A stretch of DNA of 64,000 nucleotides from Geopsychrobacter electrodiphilus DSM 16401 (GTDB taxonomy: Bacteria; Desulfobacterota; Desulfuromonadia; Desulfuromonadales; Geopsychrobacteraceae), in contig NZ_ARWE01000001.1 in assembly GCF_000384395.1 (NCBI RefSeq), positions 3,198,501 to 3,262,500 of the forward strand, written 5' to 3'. Positions 49,009 through 57,296 of this stretch are shown here, piece after piece. The notes under the pieces were generated by a model, which did not search any database, was not told the origin of the DNA, and saw only the letters and a program-made list of their open reading frames with translations. Each line of letters opens with the position of its first letter. Positions within the stretch are counted from its first letter, which is position 1. Made by a program: the position numbers and the translations under genes.

Positions 49009-49700
49009 TGGCTATCCTGATAAGCACCGAAAAGGTCAGCAAGACCTACCACCCGAAAAAGGCCGACGCAACCGAAGCGGTTTCCGACATCAGCCTGGAG
49101 ATCACTGCCGGCGAAGCCGTCGTGCTGAAGGGACCGAGTGGTTCCGGTAAAACCTCATTACTGAGTCTGATCGGCTGCATGACCCGGCCGACCAGCGGGC
49201 GGGTCATGGTCGCCGGGGAAGAGGTCTCACGACTGCCGGAGAGGTTCTTGACCCTGATCCGGCGGCGGACTTTCGGTTTTGTTTTTCAGCAGTATCATCT
49301 GATTCCAGAGCTGAGCGTGCGGGACAATGTCATGTTGCCCCTCTATCCCGAAAGCCTCTCTGCAGCCGAAATGGGTCGCAAGGTGGCGGTTGCGCTTGCC
49401 GATGTTGAGTTGACCGGGCTTGAGAAGCGCCGGGTGACTGAACTCTCCGGCGGCCAGCAGCAACGGGTCGCCATTGCCCGGGCGCTGGTCAACGCACCCA
49501 GGGTGTTGATCGCCGATGAACCGACCGCTCACCTTGACAGCCGTCTCAGCGTTGCCCTCCTTGAACGCTTCGCCCTGCTGAAACAGGCGGGCCTGACCCT
49601 GGTTATCGCCACCCATGACCCGCAGGTCTGCGAGCATCCCCTGATTGACCGGATTATTGAATTGCACGACGGGCGGCTGTGCCAGGGGACCGGGACATGA
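49008..49700 (+). CDS. LolD/MacB-like ABC ATPase
   Basis: 230 residues with Walker A GPSGSGKTS (about 40-48), the Q-loop region FVFQQYHLIP, signature LSGGQQQRVA and Walker B VLIADEPTAHLD, as in the LolD/MacB/FtsE branch. It would power the FtsX-type permease whose stop it overlaps by 1 nt. The 3' end overlaps the next membrane gene (ATGA). Confidence 0.95.
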   Translation: MAILISTEKVSKTYHPKKADATEAVSDISLEITAGEAVVLKGPSGSGKTSLLSLIGCMTRPTSGRVMVAGEEVSRLPERFLTLIRRRTFGFVFQQYHLIPELSVRDNVMLPLYPESLSAAEMGRKVAVALADVELTGLEKRRVTELSGGQQQRVAIARALVNAPRVLIADEPTAHLDSRLSVALLERFALLKQAGLTLVIATHDPQVCEHPLIDRIIELHDGRLCQGTGT

Positions 49701-50707
49701 TCCTGCACCCCGGAGTGCTGGCCCTGTTGGTCGGGGGGCTGGTCAGTCTGCTGATGCTCTCTTATGGCGCTCTGCTCGGCTTGCAGGTCGCGCGGCGCTG
49801 GAACCCTGAGGGTGCTGAAGCTGAACAACTCGAGCTGGAACGGCGCTCCTGGCTGGTCGCGGTCCTGGTCCGCTGGGCGATCATCTTTGAAGCCCTGTCG
49901 CTGCTGCTTTTCATCTATACCGTGGAAGTTATTCACCCGATGTTTGTCGGAGCCATGTGTGCCACCGGGACCCTCAACGCCAACCCGATCGGCTGGCATC
50001 TGATCTGGATTAAACTGCTGCTCTTTCTGCTCGGCAGCTTCTGGATGGTCGTCAACCACCTCGATCTGCAGCTCCCCAGTGCTCCTCTCACCCGGCTCAA
50101 ATTTCTTGCCCTGCTCCCCTTGCTGCCGCTGGTTTATGCAGATTTGTATCTGACCTGCAGTTACTTCTTCGGTCTCGAACCGGAGGTGATCACTTCCTGC
50201 TGCGGTGCGCTGTTCAGCTCAGGGGGGAGCGGCCTCGCAGCTGAGATGACCTCGTTTCCGCTGCGACCAATGATCATCATTTTCTATCTGGTCTCCGTGC
50301 TGTTCGCTCTCTTGTTGCTGGTCTGTCGCTATGCCTCCTGGCGGGGCTGGCGGACCCTGTTGGCCTTGAATGCGCTTGCCTTCGGAGCGGTTGCGCTGGC
50401 GTCGGTCGTATCATTCATCTCGGTCTATTACTATCAGCTTCCGAGCCACCATTGCCCCTTCGATCTGCTGCAGGGGCATTATTACTTTATTGGGTACCCT
50501 CTCTATTTTTGCCTGTTTGGTGCCCTGCTCTGTGGGTTGATTCCCCAACTGCTGTTTCTGCTGAAGCGGGAGGTCGCTTCAGACCAGTTGATCGCCAGTA
50601 CGGAAAGGCACTGGCTTAATGCCGGCCTCATCCTGTTGGCAGGGATGCTGACTTTGGTCAGCTGGCCGATGCTGTTCAGCAGCTTTACCCTGAAGGCTTA
50701 TTTTTGA
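49697..50707 (+). CDS. Polytopic membrane protein of the NosL-ABC cluster
   Basis: 336 residues from the ATG that overlaps the ATPase stop by 4 nt, preceded by AGGGG. About eight TM helices are visible. Potential metal-binding residues lie in loops: FVGAMCATG (about 90), ITSCCGALF (about 170) and LPSHHCPFD (about 255). I do not recognise the family. Position suggests it is the fifth part of a NosL-linked envelope system, possibly passing copper or thiols across the inner membrane. Confidence 0.85.
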   Translation: MILHPGVLALLVGGLVSLLMLSYGALLGLQVARRWNPEGAEAEQLELERRSWLVAVLVRWAIIFEALSLLLFIYTVEVIHPMFVGAMCATGTLNANPIGWHLIWIKLLLFLLGSFWMVVNHLDLQLPSAPLTRLKFLALLPLLPLVYADLYLTCSYFFGLEPEVITSCCGALFSSGGSGLAAEMTSFPLRPMIIIFYLVSVLFALLLLVCRYASWRGWRTLLALNALAFGAVALASVVSFISVYYYQLPSHHCPFDLLQGHYYFIGYPLYFCLFGALLCGLIPQLLFLLKREVASDQLIASTERHWLNAGLILLAGMLTLVSWPMLFSSFTLKAYF

Positions 50708-50884
50708 CCGGAGTTGATGAATCACAATTGTCAATCGGCGGTGCGAAACCATTATCTCAGACCTTATTGGAGGACTCTTTGTGGACCTTTTCGCTCCTAA
50801 CCTTCACACGCCGTGTTAAAGTTTCTGAGATCCAAACAGCAATCAGCTTGAACAAGTAGCGTATCCCTAGAAAGGCGACCTTCC

Positions 50885-51337
50885 ATGCATTTTTTTCGTA
50901 GTTTCTTTTTGTTTATTTTAATCCTGGGCCTGAATTATCCCTCGATAGGCCATACTCAGGATTTGGAGTCAACAATTCTGGTCAGTCACGCCTGGATTCG
51001 TGCCATGCCGCCTTCCATGAAAAATACAGCGGCTTATCTGACAATCGAAAACAAAACGAAGACTGAACTTGTTCTTCAATCGGTCACAACCACTGCCTCC
51101 AAAATCGTTGAAATTCATCAGATGGCCATGGACGGCGACATGATGAAAATGAAAATGGTCGATGCCCTGCATATCCCGACTGGAGGACGCCTGGAACTGA
51201 GTCCGAATGGTTTTCATCTCATGATTATCGATCTGCATAGGCCATTGGTTGAGGGTGAAACTCTTCCACTTGTTCTTAATTTTAAAGATGGAACTACTTT
51301 GACCGTCAATGCAGTTGTCCGTAAATGGAGCGAATAG
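50885..51337 (+). CDS. PCuAC-type periplasmic copper chaperone
   Basis: 150 residues with a signal peptide (about 1-24). The Met/His copper site of the family is clear: EIHQMAMDGDMMKMKM followed 20-odd residues later by GFHLMIIDL, in a cupredoxin-like fold. PCuAC proteins hand Cu(I) to CuA of cytochrome c oxidase together with SCO. It lies 26 nt upstream of the second SCO gene, 177 nt after the ABC cluster. Confidence 0.93.
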   Translation: MHFFRSFFLFILILGLNYPSIGHTQDLESTILVSHAWIRAMPPSMKNTAAYLTIENKTKTELVLQSVTTTASKIVEIHQMAMDGDMMKMKMVDALHIPTGGRLELSPNGFHLMIIDLHRPLVEGETLPLVLNFKDGTTLTVNAVVRKWSE

Positions 51338-51363
51338 GTTTTTATAAATATTAAGGTAAAGGG

Positions 51364-51969
51364 ATGACGATGGGAAAAATACGATTTCTTAAATCACCAA
51401 TAGTTATTGTGGGATTTTGCCTGGTGATTGTCTTAGGGACATTTTTTCTTTATCTCTCAACCTTGCTGCCGCCGGGAACAGAGCAGGCGTTAAATCCCAA
51501 GGGAGATTTCACCCTGACGGAGAGTTCTGGGAAAGAATTCCATCTGAGGGATTTAAAAGGACAAGTCGTCCTTTTATTTTTTGGTTATACCACCTGCCCT
51601 GATGCATGCCCGATAGCACTTACCAAAATAAGCCGGGCCATGGACCGACTCGGTCCAGGCAATAAGAATGTAACGACTGTTTTTGTCACAGTCGATCCAG
51701 AACAGGATACGCCTGCCAAGTTAAGTGAATATTTGGGGTTTTTCGGTGTAAATGCTCTCGGTTTGACCGGGACAAAAGCGCAAATTGATACGGTGGTGCA
51801 GGCGTATCATGCCTATTATCTCAAAAATCCTGGGGAATCGGCCCTCGGGTACACGATCTCTCACACCGTGACTATTTATCTGATCGACAAAAAAGGGAAA
51901 GTGCGATTTTTGTTCCATCCGGAGGATACTGCCGAAAAAATGGCTGAAACAATTACGAAGTTTCTCTGA
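51364..51969 (+). CDS. SCO1/SenC-family copper chaperone (second copy)
   Basis: 201 residues; the second ATG at 51370 is an equally good start. An N-terminal TM anchor (about 13-33) precedes a thioredoxin-like domain with the copper motif CPDACP (Cys78, Cys82) and the His ligand in YTISHTVTIY (about 166). It is more typical of SCO1 than the copy at 45.4 kb, which has CTTICP and a cleavable signal. Paired with PCuAC, this suggests CuA assembly. Confidence 0.94.
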   Translation: MTMGKIRFLKSPIVIVGFCLVIVLGTFFLYLSTLLPPGTEQALNPKGDFTLTESSGKEFHLRDLKGQVVLLFFGYTTCPDACPIALTKISRAMDRLGPGNKNVTTVFVTVDPEQDTPAKLSEYLGFFGVNALGLTGTKAQIDTVVQAYHAYYLKNPGESALGYTISHTVTIYLIDKKGKVRFLFHPEDTAEKMAETITKFL

Positions 51970-52030
51970 GCGTTCCTCCAGAACTTGAACCTGGGGGTAA
52001 AGTTCTGTAATCCTAAAGAAAAACCATAAA

Positions 52031-52227
52031 GATCAGATCTCAACTTTCAAAACACTCAGTTCACGCTCGAGTTCTCTCAAGTCATCCCTCAACCCTTCGT
52101 CGACCTTCAAACCTACGACGACCCTATTTCTAGCAGCAGATACTCCAGCATCACTGATTCCATATTCCCCACCGATTGGAGGTCAGTTAACCATTTATCT
52201 CGATTTGTTGATGCTGAGATCTGGCCC
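52031..52227. mobile_element. ~197-bp RAYT remnant, copy 1
   Basis: On the minus strand the right end starts GGGGCCAGATCTCAGCATCA, and the left end has the inverse (GATCAGATCTCAAC at 52031). In between, the minus strand encodes GEYGISDAGVSAARNRVVVG...LRDDLRELERELSVLKVEI and a stop, which looks like the DnaA-like C-terminus of a RAYT. The catalytic part is absent. It is closely similar to copy 2 at 54.3 kb. Confidence 0.7.
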
Positions 52228-52326
52228 CTTATGCCCTTCTTTGAACAGGCTGGGGCTTCTTATGCCGGGAATGGTAATCAATATGACGGACAACATGAGG
52301 CCAACGGAGTGGGAAGAGCCACTAAT

Positions 52327-52407
52327 TCATCCACCAGGTAGGATGCGCATTGCTATAATAATGAGTAAAACGATAGAAGCTATCAGTAAGTAAATCAATT
52401 TATTCAT
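52327..52407 (-). CDS. Small membrane peptide, 26 aa, possibly broken gene
   Basis: The ATG at 52407 follows GAGGGG by 4 nt and encodes MNKLIYLLIASIVLLIIIAM then RILPGG and TGA. The first 20 residues form one TM helix. Beyond the TGA the same frame stays open for ~45 codons and contains a second hydrophobic stretch (SVGLMLSVILITIPGI), so the TGA may be a mutated Trp codon (TGG) in a two-TM protein. It abuts the RAYT remnant. No function can be given. Confidence 0.4.
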   Translation of the reverse strand: MNKLIYLLIASIVLLIIIAMRILPGG

Positions 52408-52775
52408 CTGCCCCTCAGCAATCCTCGATTGCCCCCTTCATTAAAGCCCTATCGCCCTATTGAGTTAGCTATGCATCGAATCGGAATGTCTAATACATAA
52501 AAAATTAGCATAAGCTTATACCAAAAACAAAACATAGTTATGTTAATGAAAACAAAATAATCACAATATGATCAGGTCCACTATCTTCGTTTTAATGTAT
52601 CGCGGAATTCAACACAGCGTGGCAAAGTCCAAGTAGCTGTGAGCCTAATTCTCAGGCCCAGATTTAAGGCATCAACCCCACCACAGTAGCGGTTGTCCCC
52701 TCTCTATGGCATGTAAGGTGGCAACAATCGGCTACGCTGACACAGTGGGATTCTCAGATACCCTCCAAAGCGTGA
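52408..52775. other. AT-rich then structured spacer, no gene seen
   Basis: The first ~170 bases (to about 52580) are strongly AT-rich. The following part (about 52620-52775) is GC-balanced with several partial pairings, such as TGAGCCTAATTCTCA and the GGTTGTC/GGCAACA pair near 52690 and 52732, and it runs into the hairpin at 52776. It reads like a possible small RNA, but I cannot match it to a riboswitch or known RNA class. No reading frame with a ribosome site is visible. Confidence 0.35.
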
Positions 52776-52803
52776 ACGGCCAACCTCAAAAGAGGTTGGC
52801 CGT
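52776..52803 (+). terminator. 12-bp stem-loop, terminator-like
   Basis: ACGGCCAACCTC (52776-52787) pairs with GAGGTTGGCCGT (52792-52803) around AAAA. The plus strand continues ATCGGTATTTGACT, a weak T tract. It may end a transcript coming from the SCO side or from an RNA in the preceding spacer. It also lies downstream of the minus-strand gene at 52913 and could serve both directions. Confidence 0.6.
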
Positions 52804-52912
52804 ATCGGTATTTGACTGATGTCGATTTATGAGAAGAATACTCTTCTCGTGAATTTCAAAGAGACCAGACAAAAAGAATCGTCGGAATTCCACCTTATAC
52901 TTTGACCGGCGA

Positions 52913-53482
52913 TCAACTCTCCGCTTTTTTTCTCCTTGGAGTTTTTTCCTGATTTGTTTCTTCAATTTTGATTTTTATCGGTTTCCAGCATTTGACCAGT
53001 ATTGTTTTGATCGGATAGATCTTGGAAGCCTCAGGAGCCGGGATTGAAGGATCTAGCTCACGCCGAAGAAGAGTTCCGTCCTTGTTTTCAACGATACAGT
53101 CGATTCTGGACTCCGTTTCAGCTCCGCTAGTTTCTTCTCTTGCCTTGCTTTCAGCTATCCAGGTCATTTTCTGTTCATAATAGAAGGCAACATCAAAGAT
53201 TTTTTCTGTAGCTTGTTCCTGGTCGGCACTCAGACTTTCAAGTTTCCCCGAGAATTTTGTCAGAGTATCGTTTGCATCCAGCAAAAAAATCATAGCAACC
53301 TTCCTTTTCTCGATCTTGAAGATCGAAAGGATAAATGAATCGTCATTTTCAAAATGAGCCAGATCAGACTTGCTCAGATTTCGACAAGGGAATTTTTTAC
53401 ATTCCGGGCACTTGCCCAGGGCTTTGCGTGACTGTGAAAGGGGACACCAGATGAAATCGCTTTTCCCCCGATTAACAGCCAT
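52913..53482 (-). CDS. Hypothetical protein with N-terminal Cys cluster
   Basis: 189 residues, not recognised. Near the N-terminus CPLSQSRKALGKCPECKKFPC (Cys13, 25, 28, 33) could hold zinc or an Fe-S cluster. The rest is a mixed alpha/beta soluble region with a basic tail (EKTPRRKKAES). No signal peptide or TM helix. The ribosome site is weak (GGTGAAAC). It overlaps the preceding exonuclease remnant by 11 nt. Confidence 0.6.
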   Translation of the reverse strand: MAVNRGKSDFIWCPLSQSRKALGKCPECKKFPCRNLSKSDLAHFENDDSFILSIFKIEKRKVAMIFLLDANDTLTKFSGKLESLSADQEQATEKIFDVAFYYEQKMTWIAESKAREETSGAETESRIDCIVENKDGTLLRRELDPSIPAPEASKIYPIKTILVKCWKPIKIKIEETNQEKTPRRKKAES

Positions 53483-53792
53483 GTTTCACCGGTTCAGTCC
53501 GCAACTTTTGCCAAAAACCATCAACTCTGTGTTTAGATATTTTGGCCAGGGTCAGATAAACGTCGAATGGAGTCGTTCCAAATCCTGGTCGATATTTGAT
53601 CTCTTGAGGATGCTCGCGCACCAGATGACCAGTCATTTCAGCATCGTCGAGGGCGAGGTTATGATCACTTGACGAAGGCAGGTTGAGCGAGCGGGCCGAA
53701 TTTTCCAGGCTGTGCGATTTGAAAGACTGATACATTCTCCGAGAGATTAGCCTTGAGGAGGCCAGCGGCTGGATACAACATTTCCTCAGCAT
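53472..53792 (-). pseudogene. DnaQ-like 3'-5' exonuclease remnant
   Basis: A 106-codon frame whose middle (MYQSFKSHSLENSARSLNLP then SSSDHNLALDDAEMTGHLV) matches the region around the ExoIII motif (H-N-A-L-x-D-A) of DnaQ/PolC-type exonucleases. The motif has an extra Leu, and the N-terminal DxE motif is missing: no trace of it is seen upstream in any frame. So this is probably the 3' part of a decayed gene. Confidence 0.6.
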
Positions 53793-53799
53793 TTCGAGC

Positions 53800-54063
53800 T
53801 TATGGTCTTCCGTTTTTTATGAAACTTGCAACTTCAGTCGCGAAGGCGACTTCATCTGTAATGTTTTCCATTTCCAGCAAATACTCTATTTTTTCATCTT
53901 TGATGAGACACAGGCACGCATAATCGGAGCCAACCTGAACACTGAGTGCATTTTCAAGCGTAACCGCCCCATCCATAAATTTCGGATCTTTCGACACCTC
54001 GTAACCCAACACCTTTACACCAACCTGCCCTAGTGCTTTTGCCATCTTCTTTGTCAATAACAT
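53800..54063 (-). CDS. Hypothetical protein, 87 aa
   Basis: From the ATG at 54063; the frame is open further up to 54195, but the extra part is basic and unlike a protein start region. It encodes MLLTKKMAKALGQVGVKVLG... ending SFIKNGRP, a soluble alpha/beta-type sequence with no motif I recognise. The ribosome site is only an AGG some 10 bases away. It lies in the decayed stretch, so it may not be functional. Confidence 0.45.
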   Translation of the reverse strand: MLLTKKMAKALGQVGVKVLGYEVSKDPKFMDGAVTLENALSVQVGSDYACLCLIKDEKIEYLLEMENITDEVAFATEVASFIKNGRP

Positions 54064-54206
54064 GGAGAGTAACCTGCTTTCTTGTTTACGATTTTTTCTG
54101 TAAGAGATAAAGATAAACAGCATTGACCTCGTGTTCAAAGTACCTCGATGGTAACGCCTTCGTGCCAACCTAGATGAATCTTTTCCGTGGGTCAATTCTG
54201 GGAAGT

Positions 54207-54236
54207 CCCAAAAATCATTCCAGAGTCATTTTTGGG
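54207..54236. other. 9-bp AT-rich hairpin
   Basis: CCCAAAAAT (54207-54215) pairs with ATTTTTGGG (54228-54236), loop 12 nt. It lies between the 87-aa gene and RAYT remnant copy 2. Role unknown; possibly the end of another decayed palindromic element. Confidence 0.35.
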
Positions 54237-54279
54237 CCAAGCATGGCAGAAACAGAGGGGCTTCCGAAAAAAGAAGGCA

Positions 54280-54475
54280 GCTCTCAACTTTCAGCAAACT
54301 CAGGTCATGCTCGATCTCTCTCAAGACATCCCTCAACCCTTCGTCGACCTTCAAACCTACGGCGACCCTATTTCTCGCAGCAGACACTCCGGCATCACTG
54401 ATCCTATATTCCCCTCTCCTATTGGCGGTCAGCTAACCATTTATCTCGATTTGTTGATTGTTGAGAACTGACCCC
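54280..54475. mobile_element. ~196-bp RAYT remnant, copy 2
   Basis: Direct repeat of the element at 52031-52227, same orientation. On the minus strand the right end starts GGGGTCAGTTCTCAACAATC, and the frame within encodes GEYRISDAGVSAARNRVAVG...LRDVLREIEHDLSLLKVES. The left end keeps GCTCTCAAC. Differences from copy 1 are scattered substitutions and a small indel, with several keeping the coding frame. Confidence 0.7.
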
Positions 54476-54527
54476 TTATGGACTACTCAAGTTTCGTCTG
54501 AAAACTACCTCGGAATTTCAGATACGC

Positions 54528-54533
54528 TATAAT
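54528..54533 (+). promoter_or_regulatory. Putative -10 box TATAAT
   Basis: A perfect TATAAT lies 50-58 nt before the small lipoprotein start. No good -35 hexamer is visible at the right spacing, so the promoter call rests on the -10 box and position only. Confidence 0.4.
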
Positions 54534-54582
54534 TCTACAATAAGGAGTCCCGAGAACATAAGTCCGCTTTTCTAAGGAGCAG

Positions 54583-54798
54583 ATGATGAAATCACCGTTC
54601 CCAATCTACACAGTCATAATTGCTGTCAGCATGACTTTATCGATTACTGCCTGTGAAAATAAAAGATCTGGCCAAAAAAACGGGAGCAAAGAAACCACAA
54701 CTGTGAATAAAGGCGCGCAGATTGACAAGGTTACGGAAGGGACCAAGAAAAAGTCCTCTCAGAATAAAGAAAATGCCGATGAAGAGGTCCAGTATTAA
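54583..54798 (+). CDS. Small Lys-rich lipoprotein
   Basis: 71 residues, or 70 if the second ATG at 54586 is used; that one has the better spacing to TAAGGAG (54573-54579). The signal peptide ends in the lipobox SITAC (Cys24). The mature part is very hydrophilic and Lys/Gln/Asn/Thr-rich with no fold signature. It would be an envelope lipoprotein of unknown role. It is flanked by remnants, but its signals look intact. Confidence 0.65.
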   Translation: MMKSPFPIYTVIIAVSMTLSITACENKRSGQKNGSKETTTVNKGAQIDKVTEGTKKKSSQNKENADEEVQY

Positions 54799-55296
54799 AT
54801 TGCGAGAGAGTTTTCCTGGTGATTGTACACCTGGGGCTCATCATTGCGTCCGTTTCGAAAATTGATTTTCTCACTGGCACTGACTTCTGAAAAATTGCCA
54901 TGGCAACTTCCTGTTGAAAGTTGACCGGGCCGTTTATCTGCCATACGCAGTGAAACCCGTATGATAACAACCTGTAGCCCCTGACTTGAGTCGTCAGAAT
55001 CACTAATGGCCCAGTTTCTATACAAAAAGGAGGATTGGTCACAGCTTCTCCTGGCGTATCGGTTAGCTTTACAGACTTAGGTAATGTGCTGATCCAATAA
55101 GAGATCCTTAACTTTCCAGAACGGACCCGTATTTATGCTCCACCAGGAAGAAGCCCCCTGATTTTTAACCAGAGGGCTTCCATGTTTTGCAACTCTATTT
55201 TCCAGTTGCCAACTTCATTTTATATTTGCTGACTATTTTTTCCCGCTTCCCAACATTATTTTCAAGATACACGGGGAACGTTATTTGTAAAAAAAT
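54799..55296. other. Spacer between small lipoprotein and glmS
   Basis: 498 bases. Minus-strand frames exist (up to about 100 codons), but they lack ribosome sites and protein-like composition. The only structure seen is the hairpin at 55150-55180. An isolated AAAAAGGAGG at about 55023 on the plus strand is not followed by a usable start. Otherwise nothing. Confidence 0.4.
55150..55180. terminator. Stem-loop downstream of glmS
   Basis: GAAGCCCCCTG (55150-55160) pairs with CAGAGGGCTTC (55170-55180) with one mismatch and a 9-nt loop. It lies ~115 nt beyond the glmS stop and could end glmS transcription or readthrough from the other side; the T-run is poor on both strands. Confidence 0.45.
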
Positions 55297-57126
55297 CTAC
55301 TCCACGGTAACGCTCTTAGCCAGGTTACGCGGCTGATCAACATCGGTCCCTTTGTAAACGGCGACATGATAGGCCAGTAATTGCATCGGGATTGAAGTGA
55401 GGATCGGCATCAGATCATCATCGGCTTCGGGCAGACAGAAGAGACTTTCACAGGCCGTCTCCAACCTGCAGCCCTGGCCACTGGTCACCACGATCACCCG
55501 CCCGCCGCGCGCGCGCACCTCCTCCATATTGGAGACGACCTTGTCGAAGGTCGCGTTATCAGGCACGATCACCACCACCGGCAGCTGCTCATCGATCAGA
55601 GCGATCGGACCGTGCTTCATCTCACCGGCGGGGTAGCCTTCGGCGTGGATGTAAGAGATTTCTTTGAGCTTAAGCGCGCCTTCCAGCGCTATCGGATATT
55701 GATTGCCGCGCCCTAGATAGAGAAAATCACGTGCAGCACTCAGCTCGCGAGCGATCTTTTCGATCGCGCCATCAAGCTCGAGGCAGCTCTCCAACAGCCG
55801 CGGCAGGGTTACGAGCGCCTGCATCTTCTGCCGGCACTCGTCGGCACTCAGGCTATTGCGCGCCCGCCCCAGGCGCAGGGCAAAGAGCAGCAGCGCGACC
55901 AGCTGGGTGGTGAAGGCCTTGGTCGAGGCGACCCCGATCTCGGGTCCGGCATGGGTATAGATGACACCGTCACTCTCGCGCGCAATCGATGAATCGACCA
56001 CGTTGCAGATGCACAGCACCTTCCCCCCCTTGCCATGCGCTTCACGCAGCGCCGCCAGGGTGTCGGCAGTTTCACCGCTCTGGCTGATGACCAGAATCAG
56101 GGTTTTGGCGTTGACGATCGGATCGCGATAGCGGAATTCACTGGCGATATCGACCTCGACCGGAATGCGACAGAGCTTCTCCAGATAAAATTTGCCGACC
56201 AGGGCGGCATGCCAGCTGGTGCCGCAGGCGACGATGAAGATCTTTTCAAATCCCGCCAGCTGCTGTGTGTTCAGCTTGAGATCACCGAGGTAAATATCCC
56301 CTTCATTCTCACGTAGACGCCCGGCAATGGTGTCGGCGATGGCACGCGGCTGCTCATAGATCTCCTTGAGCATGAAGTGCTTGTACCCGCCTTTTTCCGC
56401 CATCAGCGGGCTCCAGGTGATGGTCTTCTCCTCTTTCTCAAGGGTCGTCCCGGCCAGATCGCAAAACCGCAGGCCCTGCGGAGCAAAGATCACCATTTCA
56501 CCATCTTCGAGAAAGATCATCTGTCGGGTATGGGCGAGCATCGCCGGGATATCCGAGGCGACGAAATACTCATCAGCGCCGCGTCCGACGACCAGCGGCG
56601 AACCATGTTTGGCCGCGATCAACAGGTCTGGCTCCGCTTCACAGAGCACCGCGATGGCATAGGCTCCCCTGACTTCATTTAAGGCATGGCGCACCGCAAG
56701 CTCAAATCCGCCGCCCTGTTTGAAGTGTTCTTCGATCAGATGGGCAATAATTTCGGTATCGGTGTCCGACGAAAAGTTGTGCCCTTTGTGTTGCAGCATC
56801 TGCTTGAGTTCAAGATAGTTTTCAATGATGCCATTGTGCACGACCACAATCTGTCCAGCCTTGTGCGGATGAGCATTGATTTCAGAAGGGCGGCCGTGAG
56901 TCGCCCAGCGGGTATGCCCGATGGCGCGCGTCCCGATAAGCGGCTGCTCTTTCAAGCGCTGCTCCAGATTGACCAGCTTCCCCTGAGCCCGCAGCATGCG
57001 AATACCGCCATCGCTAATAGTTGCTATGCCGGCCGAATCATAACCGCGATATTCAAGCTTTCTCAGACCTTCAAGCACAATCGGCGAGGCCTCGGCACTT
57101 CCCAGGTATCCTACAATTCCACACAT
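55297..57126 (-). CDS. glmS: Glutamine-fructose-6-phosphate aminotransferase (isomerizing)
   Basis: Makes glucosamine-6-phosphate from fructose-6-phosphate and glutamine, the first step to UDP-GlcNAc. 609 residues, normal length. The class II amidotransferase domain begins MCGIVGYLG with catalytic Cys2 and includes [10 protein letters not shown] and HTRWATHG. Two SIS sugar-isomerase domains follow (about 285-420 and 455-590, with [16 protein letters not shown] and the C-terminal LAKSVTVE). The order glmU-glmS on one strand, 170 nt apart, is a usual pairing. Confidence 0.97.
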   Translation of the reverse strand: MCGIVGYLGSAEASPIVLEGLRKLEYRGYDSAGIATISDGGIRMLRAQGKLVNLEQRLKEQPLIGTRAIGHTRWATHGRPSEINAHPHKAGQIVVVHNGIIENYLELKQMLQHKGHNFSSDTDTEIIAHLIEEHFKQGGGFELAVRHALNEVRGAYAIAVLCEAEPDLLIAAKHGSPLVVGRGADEYFVASDIPAMLAHTRQMIFLEDGEMVIFAPQGLRFCDLAGTTLEKEEKTITWSPLMAEKGGYKHFMLKEIYEQPRAIADTIAGRLRENEGDIYLGDLKLNTQQLAGFEKIFIVACGTSWHAALVGKFYLEKLCRIPVEVDIASEFRYRDPIVNAKTLILVISQSGETADTLAALREAHGKGGKVLCICNVVDSSIARESDGVIYTHAGPEIGVASTKAFTTQLVALLLFALRLGRARNSLSADECRQKMQALVTLPRLLESCLELDGAIEKIARELSAARDFLYLGRGNQYPIALEGALKLKEISYIHAEGYPAGEMKHGPIALIDEQLPVVVIVPDNATFDKVVSNMEEVRARGGRVIVVTSGQGCRLETACESLFCLPEADDDLMPILTSIPMQLLAYHVAVYKGTDVDQPRNLAKSVTVE

Positions 57127-57296
57127 AGTTTCTGATCTCTCCCCCGTAAGTCGCTTTCTTTATTAATTCGGGACATTCCCTAACAGACTAACCACCCAGC
57201 GTCGGGGCTACAGCCGTTGCTTGCGCCAAGCGAAGCATCAACGCTCCAATCAAGCCATAGCGCTAGACCACCTGACCCTGCGAACATGTTGATAAA

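Noticed and set aside
52620-52775. Cobalamin or c-di-GMP riboswitch in the spacer
   Set aside because: Only loose likeness; the conserved B12-box and GEMM core elements were not found on either strand.
54187-54471. Plus-strand frame of 94 codons across RAYT remnant copy 2
   Set aside because: The minus strand of the same stretch gives a conserved RAYT-like tail in both copies, so the plus frame is a shadow.
54731-55042. Minus-strand frames of 103 and 76 codons between the small lipoprotein and glmS
   Set aside because: No ribosome site, unprotein-like composition, and they overlap the lipoprotein gene.
57127-57296. Possible glmS ribozyme upstream of glmS
   Set aside because: The glmS ribozyme is a Gram-positive feature, and no ribozyme core sequence was seen in this spacer.
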